From JBBIQV01 sp964555285 (GTDB lineage Bacteria > Nitrospirota > Nitrospiria > Nitrospirales > Nitrospiraceae), in assembly GCA_964555285.1 (NCBI GenBank), contig CAZKRM010000005.1:62001-126000 (forward strand): a stretch of 64,000 bases of DNA. The letters run 5' to 3'. This document shows, piece after piece, positions 50,953 through 58,224 of this stretch. The translations under genes and the position numbers were made by a program. Within the stretch, counting starts at the first letter, position 1. Every line of letters begins with the position of its first letter. Below the pieces are notes generated by a model. That model ran no database searches. It saw only the letters and a program-made list of their open reading frames with translations, and had not been told where the DNA came from.

Positions 50953-52350
50953 TCACTGGCCCAGCACGCGCCGCGCCCGGTCAAGTTCCGCTTCGACGGC
51001 GCTACGAATGGCGTTGAGACGGTCCTCAGATGTCGCTTCAAACCGCAGCACCAGGGCCGGCTGCGTATTGGACGCACGAATGAGCCCCCATCCATGTTCG
51101 AAAATGGCCCGGACGCCGTCGATCGTCACCAAATCACGCAAAAGCCCGGCCTCGCCCAGCGGCCTCTTGGCCTGCGCAGCGGCGGCACATTGTTCGTGGA
51201 CCTTCTGGACTAATTGGAACTTGATGGTGTCCGGACAATCCACCCGAATTTCCGGGGTGACGGCGGTCGGAGGGAGGTCCGCGACGAGACTCGACAGGGG
51301 CTGTTTCGTCTTGGCCAGAATTTCAATCAGCCGGCAGGAGGCGTAGACGGCATCATCGTAGCCGAAATAGCGATCGGCGAAGAACATATGGCCGGACATC
51401 TCTCCGGCTAAGACCGCCTTCTCAGCTTTCATCTTGGCTTTGATAAGGGAATGACCGGTCTTCCACATAATCGGCCGCCCGCCGCGCTGAGCGATATCAT
51501 CGTAGAGAGACTGCGAGGCTTTGACTTCGGAGATGATGGTGCCACCCGGCTGACTCGCGAGAATGTCGCGCGAATAAATGACCATCAGCCGGTCGCCCCA
51601 GAGAACGTTCCCCTGCTCATCGACTGCTCCAATGCGGTCGGCATCGCCGTCGTAGCCGATGCCCACATCGGCCTTCGATTCCTTCACCGCCTTCATCAAA
51701 TCGTGCAAGTTTTCGATCACGGTAGGATCGGGGTGGTGATTCGGAAACCGGCCGTCGAGGTCGCAGTGGAGACCCGTCACCTGACAGCCAAGCAGTTCGA
51801 CCGCCTGCTTGGCGACCAACGCCGCCGCGCCGTTGCCGCAATCGATCACCACATGCAGATGCTCGGCCCGCACTCCGGCAAAACTCTTCTTGAGGTAGGC
51901 CAGGTAGTCGGGAACGATCGGGTGGCTGGTCAGGGTGCCTGTTCCAGAAGCGAACTTCCCCTCTTCCATGACCTTCCGCAAATTTTGGATCTCTTCCCCA
52001 TGGATGGTCTCCTTGCCGACGCACACCTTGAAGCCGTTGTACTCAGCCGCATTGTGGCTGCCGGTGATCATGATGCCGCCGTCGACCGGCAGATTGAAGA
52101 GAGAAAAATACAACAGGGGCGAGGTGCAGACGCCGATGTCGATGACGTTGAGGCCACCTCCCAGGAGGCCGCGCAGCAGGCTCTCTCGCAGCGATGGCGA
52201 ACTCAGGCGACCGTCACGCCCCAAAGCGACGGTCTTCACCCCTTTGTCGCGGACATACGTGCAATAGGCCAGCCCGATGCGTTCCGCGATGTCCTCGGTC
52301 AGTTCTTTCCCGACAATGCCGCGCAGGTCGTATTCGCGAAAGAGTCCCAT
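50953..52350 (-). CDS. manB: Phosphomannomutase/phosphoglucomutase
   Basis: The 465-residue enzyme interconverts hexose 6- and 1-phosphates to feed GDP-mannose synthesis. The phosphoserine loop is TGSHNAAEYNG (most family members have TGSHNP), the Mg loop is DGDADRIG, the sugar loop GEMSGHMFF and the phosphate site RASNTQP. Mannose-1-phosphate guanylyltransferase is encoded upstream on the same strand. Confidence 0.95.
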   Translation of the reverse strand: MGLFREYDLRGIVGKELTEDIAERIGLAYCTYVRDKGVKTVALGRDGRLSSPSLRESLLRGLLGGGLNVIDIGVCTSPLLYFSLFNLPVDGGIMITGSHNAAEYNGFKVCVGKETIHGEEIQNLRKVMEEGKFASGTGTLTSHPIVPDYLAYLKKSFAGVRAEHLHVVIDCGNGAAALVAKQAVELLGCQVTGLHCDLDGRFPNHHPDPTVIENLHDLMKAVKESKADVGIGYDGDADRIGAVDEQGNVLWGDRLMVIYSRDILASQPGGTIISEVKASQSLYDDIAQRGGRPIMWKTGHSLIKAKMKAEKAVLAGEMSGHMFFADRYFGYDDAVYASCRLIEILAKTKQPLSSLVADLPPTAVTPEIRVDCPDTIKFQLVQKVHEQCAAAAQAKRPLGEAGLLRDLVTIDGVRAIFEHGWGLIRASNTQPALVLRFEATSEDRLNAIRSAVEAELDRARRVLGQ

Positions 52351-52357
52351 GGACTTC

Positions 52358-52530
52358 GTTACTCGTGAAGCGTCGTTCGTTCGGGAGTGGAGTTTCTAGT
52401 TTCAGGTTCCAAGTTTCAGGTTTGACCTAGGAGTTTCAGCAATCCGAAACGAATAACTTGAAACCAGAAACATGAAACTAGAAACTTGAAACGCTTGTGC
52501 GAGATACGCTTCACGCTTCACGCTTCACGC
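52358..52530. repeat. Large palindromic heptamer array between manC and manB
   Basis: Nearly the entire spacer consists of 7-base units: GTGAAGC and GTTTCNN types on the left (GTTTCTA, GTTTCAG three times), GAAACNN types on the right (GAAACCA, GAAACAT, GAAACTA, GAAACTT), then three copies of CTTCACG. Three 6-base units interrupt the register. Left and right halves are reverse complements. The final CTTCACG copies encode the manC C-terminus and its stop (52511-52513). Confidence 0.8.
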
Positions 52531-53971
52531 CTCTCCCATAATCATCCTGAAACCGAACAATGTCGTCCTCGCCCAGATACGGGCCATTCTGAACTTCAAT
52601 GATATGCAAGGTGTCCTTGCCCGGGTTCTCCAAACGATGTTTCGTTTCTACCGGAATGGCCGTGCTCTGGCCGACGGTCAAATCGAACACGTCCTCCCCG
52701 CGCGTTACGCGCGCGGTGCCGGCAATCACCACCCAGTGCTCGCTTCGCTTGTGGTGCATTTGGAGAGACAGACGCCCATCGGGGTTCACCGTCACCCGCT
52801 TCACTTTGTAACCGGGCCCCTCTTCCAGCACCGTATAGACCCCCCACGGCCGGAAGACCGTCAAATGTTCCAGATGCTCCGGTGCCCCCTGCCGCTTGAG
52901 AATTTCCACCACCTTTTTGACGTCCTGCGAGCGGGCCTTGGGACAGACCAGGGTGGCATCGGGCGTATCGACAACCACCATGTCCGACAACCCGATCGTG
53001 GCGACGAGGCGGCGATCGGCGTAGAGAATCGAGTTGCGACTGTCCACATCGACCACGCGGCCGCTGACAACGTTCCCGGCCTTGTCGAGCGTCGCGACCT
53101 CCTCCAAGCTGCTCCAGTTGCCCACATCCGACCAGGCAAAATCGACGGGGATCATCACGGCCCGCGACGAGAGTTCCATCACACCGTTGTCGATCGAGAC
53201 AGGAGTCAAGCGCCGATACGCTTCATCGACCGACACTTTAGGCGATCCAGAAGCCATCAACTTGTCGATCTTCTCCATTGCCCTCGCGAGCGCCGGTTGG
53301 TGGGCCTGAATTTCTTTGAGAATCGTCGCCGCGCGCCACACAAACATGCCGCTGTTCCAATAGTAGTTCCCCGCTCTCAGATAGTGAGCCGCTTTGGTAG
53401 CGTCGGGCTTCTCTACAAACCGCTGAACCGGATGTCCGACCAGCTTTCCTTTCGATGCCAGGCGCACTCGCTGTTTCGGTTGAATGTAGCCATATCCGGT
53501 TTCCGGCCGCGTGGGTGTAATGCCAAAGGTCACCAGATAGCCCTTGGCCGCGAGATCTGCCGCGAGTGCCACTGCCGCCTGGAATCGCTTTTCCCCTTTG
53601 ATCACGTGATCGGCCGGTAGCACCACCATGATGGCTTGGGGGTCGCGCCTCACCAACTCGAGCGCCACGAGCGCGATAGCCGGAGCGGTGTTCCGCCCTT
53701 CCGGTTCGATGATGAAATTATCTTTGAGCGCATCTTTCCACTCTCCGAGCTGCACACGAATGGAATCGGCCTGCGCCGGATTAGTCGAGATCATGACCCG
53801 GTCGGCAGCCGCACACCCGATCACGCGACGCATCGTTTGTTGGATCATGGTCTCCTCTCCCATGATCCGGAGCAACTGCTTCGGGTACAGGTGGCGACTC
53901 AATGGCCAGAAGCGTGTTCCGCTTCCGCCTGCCAGGATGACCGGATAGAGATGCGGTTCGAGGTTCGCCAT
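52511..53971 (-). CDS. manC: Mannose-1-phosphate guanylyltransferase / mannose-6-phosphate isomerase
   Basis: The 486-residue bifunctional enzyme makes GDP-mannose. The N-terminal nucleotidyltransferase has PVILAGGSGTRFWPLSR and FVEKPDA; the C-terminal cupin isomerase has RPWGVYTVLEEGPGYKVKR and LSLQMHHKRSEHWVVIAG. The last five residues (VKREA) and the stop are encoded by heptamer repeat units. It supplies GDP-mannose for surface polysaccharide with manB. Confidence 0.96.
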   Translation of the reverse strand: MANLEPHLYPVILAGGSGTRFWPLSRHLYPKQLLRIMGEETMIQQTMRRVIGCAAADRVMISTNPAQADSIRVQLGEWKDALKDNFIIEPEGRNTAPAIALVALELVRRDPQAIMVVLPADHVIKGEKRFQAAVALAADLAAKGYLVTFGITPTRPETGYGYIQPKQRVRLASKGKLVGHPVQRFVEKPDATKAAHYLRAGNYYWNSGMFVWRAATILKEIQAHQPALARAMEKIDKLMASGSPKVSVDEAYRRLTPVSIDNGVMELSSRAVMIPVDFAWSDVGNWSSLEEVATLDKAGNVVSGRVVDVDSRNSILYADRRLVATIGLSDMVVVDTPDATLVCPKARSQDVKKVVEILKRQGAPEHLEHLTVFRPWGVYTVLEEGPGYKVKRVTVNPDGRLSLQMHHKRSEHWVVIAGTARVTRGEDVFDLTVGQSTAIPVETKHRLENPGKDTLHIIEVQNGPYLGEDDIVRFQDDYGRGVKREA

Positions 53972-53978
53972 AAAGATT

Positions 53979-54034
53979 GGGTTATTGTTTCGGGCTTGAT
54001 GTTTTCTTCAACTTCGAACTTCGAACCTCGAACC
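53979..54034. repeat. Heptamer array overlapping the KdsC-like 3' end
   Basis: Eight units in 7-base register, ending TTCAACT, TCGAACT, TCGAACC, TCGAACC. The last four overlap the end of the KdsC-like gene and encode its SRFEVRS tail. GGTTCGA and GGTTCGC inside the manC start (53955-53968) are inverted copies. Confidence 0.65.
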
Positions 54035-54562
54035 CCTCGCCGCCAGGATCATATCGGCGACTTCGCGCACCGCCCCCTCCCCGCCCTTCTTCCGACAGAC
54101 GTAATCCACCACTGCCAACACCGGCGACATCCCATCGGCCGGTGAGGCAGAGAACCCCACCGCTTGCAAGGCTTCCACGTCATTGACGTCATCACCAATA
54201 TAGGCGACCTGGTCCAACGTCAGCCCATGCCGCGCAACCATATCGCGAAGCACGCCGAGTTTGTCCCTTATCCCTTGATGGACTTCCGGAATCGCCAGCT
54301 TCTCCGCACGCCGGCTCACCAATTTCGTCTGTTCCATCGTGATGATAGCCGTCACCAGTCCTGCCTTCTGGAGCAGCTTGATCCCCATGCCATCATGCGT
54401 ATTGAATTTCTTCAACTCAACGCCCGACTCGGAATAGTACATCCCCGCGTCGGTGAGGACACCATCGACATCGGTCGCGAACAGCCTGATCCGTTTGAGG
54501 ATGGCCTTGATCGACGCACGCGAAGGTTTTCGCAAACTGTTTCGTAAGGCTTTGGCCGCCAT
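54008..54562 (-). CDS. kdsC: KdsC-like HAD phosphatase
   Basis: The 184-residue protein matches 3-deoxy-D-manno-octulosonate-8-phosphate phosphatase: HAD motif I RLFATDVDGVLTDAG, then FNTHDGMGIKLLQKAG, ITMEQTKLVSRRAEKL and motif III/IV YIGDDVNDVEAL. Length fits the family (about 170-190). KDO synthesis is the usual role; a phosphatase for another ulosonate, including a product of the operon at 54882-57428, is possible. Its C-terminal residues come from the heptamer array. Confidence 0.9.
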   Translation of the reverse strand: MAAKALRNSLRKPSRASIKAILKRIRLFATDVDGVLTDAGMYYSESGVELKKFNTHDGMGIKLLQKAGLVTAIITMEQTKLVSRRAEKLAIPEVHQGIRDKLGVLRDMVARHGLTLDQVAYIGDDVNDVEALQAVGFSASPADGMSPVLAVVDYVCRKKGGEGAVREVADMILAARGSRFEVRS

Positions 54563-54881
54563 GAGAAGGAGGCTGAAGGCTGCCGCGATCTTAACAAGCT
54601 GCCCCTATTAAACACAAGGAAAGCCTGACAATTGATCATGTAGCGCTGCTTACGTGAGAAGGCTGATTATCGCTTTCTTGAAGGAAGCCATACAGGCCAA
54701 CCCTCATTGGCCCTGTTGGGGCTAGAAGACTACACCACCGTCAGAAATTCTCCTCCGGAGGTGTCTCTTTGACGGGAACGCTTACAGGCAGGAGAGAATG
54801 GAGAAACTTACGACCTGACTTGAGAATCAAACATGACCTCAATTCAACTCCTGATGAGGCAACGGCGCAAGGTACAGCTCA
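54563..54881. other. AT-richer intergenic boundary
   Basis: No supportable gene. The base composition falls here relative to the left side, marking the start of the polysaccharide region. It contains a CCTCCGGAGG palindrome near 54754. Promoter elements for kdsC are expected but none is convincing. Confidence 0.45.
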
Positions 54882-55961
54882 CTAGCATGTGGGAATCTGT
54901 AGTGTTGCCCCCAATTCCTTGATGCCCGCTGCCAATTCATCATATTGAAGGTCTTGGGCTTTCTTCATACTATAATCATCGAGCATCATGATTAAAGCCA
55001 ACCCTTCCCCAACTCGTTTTTTATCTTTTTTCATCGCTTCGAAGATCTGATCAGCGTTGAAGAGAATACCAGCGTGATTTATACGGATACTCCCAAGAAT
55101 CAATTCCCGGCTTAGAAATTCATGCCGGCTGTTTGACAATAGACCACGGTTCTTCGCAACAATATTCGCGAACAAAATTCCAATCAATACTGCTTGCCCA
55201 TGCGGAATCAGAAAATTCGTTGTGGACTCCACTGCATGCCCTAGACAATGACCGAAGTTCAGGAGGTTCCGCCTGCCTGTATCAAATTCATCCTCCTGGA
55301 TGTACTGCAGCTTAATGTGGAGTACATCTTGAATAGCTTTCGCCAGAGCTGAGCGATCTCGCTGCTTGATCTTGGGGATCTCCTTGATAAAAGCTGTCGT
55401 CGAAGACTCTCCACCCATCATGTAGAGCTTGATGACTTCTCCGAGCCCACTGTAAAAATCCTCCACGTCAAGGGTCGCTAAAAAAGCGGTGTTGATATAA
55501 ACTTTCGCAGGAGGGAAGAAGGTGCCGATGAGATTTTTATACCCTTGGTAATTGAGTGATGTCTTACTTCCGATGCAACTGTCTGCCTGTGCCAGCAAAG
55601 TCGTGGGCACATAAATCCAATTGATACCCCGGTATAATGTAGACGCGACAAATCCGGTAAGATCCTGGATAATTCCTCCACCAACGGAAATCAACGTCAT
55701 GTTTCGTTTAGCCGAACATTTCATAAGGGCGTCGTAGACTGTCTTGACGGTCTCCAAACATTTAACTTCTTCACTAATCGGGAGGATTAACACCGACTCA
55801 GTATCCAACGGCTTAAATGATGCGCCATAAAGGTCCCAGACTTTTTTGTCAATGACGTAATAGCGATCCTTCGCTGATTCGAATTCCGGAATAAAATCCA
55901 TCGTCTCAACAAAGGCAACCTGATAATCACGGATAGACGATGACACCGTCATTATCTGCAC
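54882..55961 (-). CDS. 3-Dehydroquinate-synthase-like sugar phosphate cyclase
   Basis: The GTG at 55961 has GGAGG six bases upstream; 359 residues. The NAD- and zinc-dependent cyclase fold is clear: SVGGGIIQDLTGFVAST, VPTTLLAQADSCIGSKTS, and zinc ligands Glu (SGLGEVIK), His (NFGHCLGHAVE) and His (PHGQAV). The substrate loop reads SLNYQGYKNLIG instead of AroB GINHPLGKNMIG, so it is probably not the shikimate enzyme. It overlaps the SDR gene by ten bases. Likely it cyclises a 2-keto sugar acid or sedoheptulose phosphate. Confidence 0.88.
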   Translation of the reverse strand: MQIMTVSSSIRDYQVAFVETMDFIPEFESAKDRYYVIDKKVWDLYGASFKPLDTESVLILPISEEVKCLETVKTVYDALMKCSAKRNMTLISVGGGIIQDLTGFVASTLYRGINWIYVPTTLLAQADSCIGSKTSLNYQGYKNLIGTFFPPAKVYINTAFLATLDVEDFYSGLGEVIKLYMMGGESSTTAFIKEIPKIKQRDRSALAKAIQDVLHIKLQYIQEDEFDTGRRNLLNFGHCLGHAVESTTNFLIPHGQAVLIGILFANIVAKNRGLLSNSRHEFLSRELILGSIRINHAGILFNADQIFEAMKKDKKRVGEGLALIMMLDDYSMKKAQDLQYDELAAGIKELGATLQIPTC

Positions 55962-56635
55962 AGGTAACCTCCATCAACAACAATGACCTGGCCCGTCATA
56001 TATGAATTCTTTGGCGAACAGAGAAACGCCACACATTCTGCGATCTCGGATGGCTCTCCCAGACGGCCCAACGGAATCTCTGCGGCAATTCGTTCCAATG
56101 CCTCCGGCGTGTTGTTCTTCTTGGTCAACTCGGTATTGATGTAACCAGGGGCCACCGCATTGACCATGATGTGATAGGGCGCCAGCTCAAGAGCCAACGC
56201 GCGCGTCAGCCCATTGATGCCCGATTTGGCCGCCGAATACGTCACACGCCGTTCGCGTGACACGAGGCTCCATATGGAGCTGATATTGACAATCCGCCCA
56301 TACCTTCTGGCTTTCATGCCTTTCACCAGGCCTTGGGTGAGCCTGAAGTGTCCCAAGAGATTGATCTGGATCACTTCTTCAAAATCCTTGCTCGATATCT
56401 CATCGATAGACCCGAGACGATTTATCCCCGCATTATTGACAAGAATATCGATTGGGTCAGTTAACTGTGACAGGTACGTATCGATCGAGACAGTGGATGA
56501 TAAATCCAATGCCTTGCTTGGAGGAGAAAGGATCTGTAGTCCTTCGTTCTGCAGTCGCGCGGCAATGGCGGCCCCGATGCCGCGCGAGGCACCGGTGATG
56601 AGGGCAGTTCTCCCTTCATACTGACAGGCCGGCAT
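55952..56635 (-). CDS. Short-chain dehydrogenase/reductase
   Basis: The ATG at 56635 gives 227 residues; the frame extends to 56692 but that part lies over the aldolase gene. The NAD(P) motif is TGASRGIGAAIA, followed by NNAGINRLG and the catalytic Ser-Tyr-Lys (NISSIWS, YSAAKSG). It overlaps the aldolase by 20 bases and the cyclase by ten. It probably reduces the keto group of the carbocyclic product. Confidence 0.92.
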   Translation of the reverse strand: MPACQYEGRTALITGASRGIGAAIAARLQNEGLQILSPPSKALDLSSTVSIDTYLSQLTDPIDILVNNAGINRLGSIDEISSKDFEEVIQINLLGHFRLTQGLVKGMKARRYGRIVNISSIWSLVSRERRVTYSAAKSGINGLTRALALELAPYHIMVNAVAPGYINTELTKKNNTPEALERIAAEIPLGRLGEPSEIAECVAFLCSPKNSYMTGQVIVVDGGYLCR

Positions 56636-57428
56636 TCTGAATCCCATTCTTGTACCGCTCTTCGAGCATCTGAATGCGGATTTCGTCTTCAAGCGAGATT
56701 CCCCGATAGTAGTCCCGCTTGTTCTTCAGCCAGAGAAGCTCGAAGCCGACAGCTTTCAGGATACCCTCTTCGCAATCATGCGCCAACGCACCAGGACAGC
56801 TAAAAATTACTTTGCGAGTTTCGTAACGGTCAAGATGTCCGTCAGGCAACGCCCGAAAAAAAGGGAACGAGTCCGCTGAGACACCGCCGCCAATGGCCAC
56901 CTCTAATCCACGAGACTTGGCCTTGGCTGCCAGGTCCTTCGTAAGGCCGAACACTTCTTCACCATTGATGTGATTGCGGCTCAGCCCTAAGGAACCGGAA
57001 AGATCCACACGACCGATCACGATGCCGTTGAGATTCCCTATTTCGGGCATAGTCAACATCTCATCGAAGTGGCGGCAAGCCGTGGCAGTTTCGATATTGA
57101 CGGCAAACTCAACGTCTTCTCGCTCATCCTTCGGAAAGGCCGAGTTCACCGCGCAAAGAAATTTCTGTAAGGCGTATGGCGTCTCAACCATGGGCGCCAC
57201 AATACGCGAGACCCCGATCACTCGAGCCTCGTACATGTCCCGCAACGCCTCGCAGCCCCCAATCTTGAGAGTCAGCCTCAGATCGGCCTTCATCAGAACT
57301 TCCTTTAACCGGAGAGCTTCGTCCATCCGGGTCCCTTCGGCCTCGAATTCAGCCTTGACTCCGACCACATGGTGATTTTCCTTGAGGGACGTAAGAACGT
57401 CGACCATTTTGCGCTCTGTTAAATTCAT
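56616..57428 (-). CDS. HpcH/HpaI aldolase-family protein
   Basis: The 270-residue protein is a TIM-barrel pyruvate-type aldolase of the HpcH/citrate-lyase-beta superfamily. Metal-binding Glu is in VNIETATA and Asp in VIGRVDLSGSLGLS; VAPMVETPYAL is also typical. Enzymes of this family join or split a 2-keto acid and an aldehyde. It is the first gene of a three-gene overlapping operon with an SDR and a cyclase. Substrate is unknown. Confidence 0.85.
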   Translation of the reverse strand: MNLTERKMVDVLTSLKENHHVVGVKAEFEAEGTRMDEALRLKEVLMKADLRLTLKIGGCEALRDMYEARVIGVSRIVAPMVETPYALQKFLCAVNSAFPKDEREDVEFAVNIETATACRHFDEMLTMPEIGNLNGIVIGRVDLSGSLGLSRNHINGEEVFGLTKDLAAKAKSRGLEVAIGGGVSADSFPFFRALPDGHLDRYETRKVIFSCPGALAHDCEEGILKAVGFELLWLKNKRDYYRGISLEDEIRIQMLEERYKNGIQNAGLSV

Positions 57429-57870
57429 CCTTTCCTCCTCTCTCTAACGGGCAGCAATAGTGTTTTGAGGAATTCGGTCTTTACGCCGTCGTTATCGTTT
57501 GATACGAAGCCAGATGACCGATTGATGGCCACTCAGTGTTTTTTAGGATATTGGACTGATTTCATGTAGGACGGCACTCCAAAACCAGGAGTCAAGAATC
57601 TCCTACTAGGCTAGGGGAAGATCGATACGGAGGAGGGACTTTGCATTAAAATGCAAAAAGAGTCAAGTAATTGGTTAACGCAGGGAGCGAAAATACCAGT
57701 AATTTTAGATAAGGGTGCTTGTCAGTTCAAGTTCAGCTTAGCGACTTTCTCGCTTCAGACCTCCTTGCCGGCAAGCATAGTGGGCAAGACGTTCGCCAGC
57801 AAAACGTCTTGCCCACATACCTACGCAGCGTGTTGTATTGCTCGGCACAGAACTGCCCTGCGCAAGTCCA
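57429..57870. other. AT-rich intergenic region with a strong hairpin
   Basis: No supportable gene. It holds TTTGCAT/ATGCAAA, an inverted repeat around 57642-57658, a TTGACT box on the minus strand near 57595, and the long hairpin at 57780-57816. It separates the aldolase operon from the small IDPGTGS protein. Confidence 0.45.
57780..57816 (-). terminator. 14-bp perfect hairpin downstream of the small membrane gene
   Basis: GTGGGCAAGACGTT (57780-57793) pairs exactly with AACGTCTTGCCCAC (57803-57816) around nine bases. It lies 55 bases after the minus-strand gene ending at 57871. There is no T tract, so it may be a terminator, an RNA-stabilising structure or part of a repeat element. Confidence 0.5.
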
Positions 57871-58116
57871 TCACCGTTGAATATCCGATTCTTCTCTACC
57901 CTTTCCGGAAAACATTCGGCTCACGAACTGCACGATTCTTCTCCATGCGAGCTTGATCCAGAACACTACGCCAAGCACTGCCGCTATCGTGGCCTGCGCG
58001 ACGATACTGCCGGTTCCCGGGTCAATATAGGCGTAGGAGACATCGGGATAGAAGAGCAGCACTAACCACAGGACGTGGCTGCCAGAACGATTTTTCCGTT
58101 CGCTGCCAGTTTTCAA
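57871..58116 (-). CDS. Small membrane protein of the AYIDPGTGS type
   Basis: The start is uncertain: TTG at 58116 has an AAAGGAAG site and gives 81 residues with a signal-peptide-like N-terminus; ATGs at 58152 or 58173 and the open frame to 58209 are alternatives. The core YAYIDPGTGSIV followed by a membrane helix and KLAWRRIVQFVSRMF recurs in small proteins next to sulfatase-like and methyltransferase genes in polysaccharide clusters. It lies just downstream of such genes here. Role unknown. Confidence 0.7.
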   Translation of the reverse strand: MKTGSERKNRSGSHVLWLVLLFYPDVSYAYIDPGTGSIVAQATIAAVLGVVFWIKLAWRRIVQFVSRMFSGKGREESDIQR

Positions 58117-58224
58117 GAGAGTGCTTCCTTTGGGACGGTCACGCACTTTCATAAGCTTGGCACGGTCCCGCATTGCCGTAGTACTTAGTTGCCCAAGGTA
58201 AAACCACAAGTACTTGGCTAGAAC

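Noticed and set aside
44526..52530. CRISPR array
   Set aside because: The periodic repeats are 7 bases long, directly adjacent and have no unique spacers; there are no cas genes in the window.
52604..53620. 338-residue plus-strand frame opposite manC
   Set aside because: Shadow of a certain gene; no ribosome site or domain.
57651..57956. 101-residue plus-strand frame
   Set aside because: It runs through the strong hairpin and the opposite strand of the small IDPGTGS gene, with no domain and no ribosome site.
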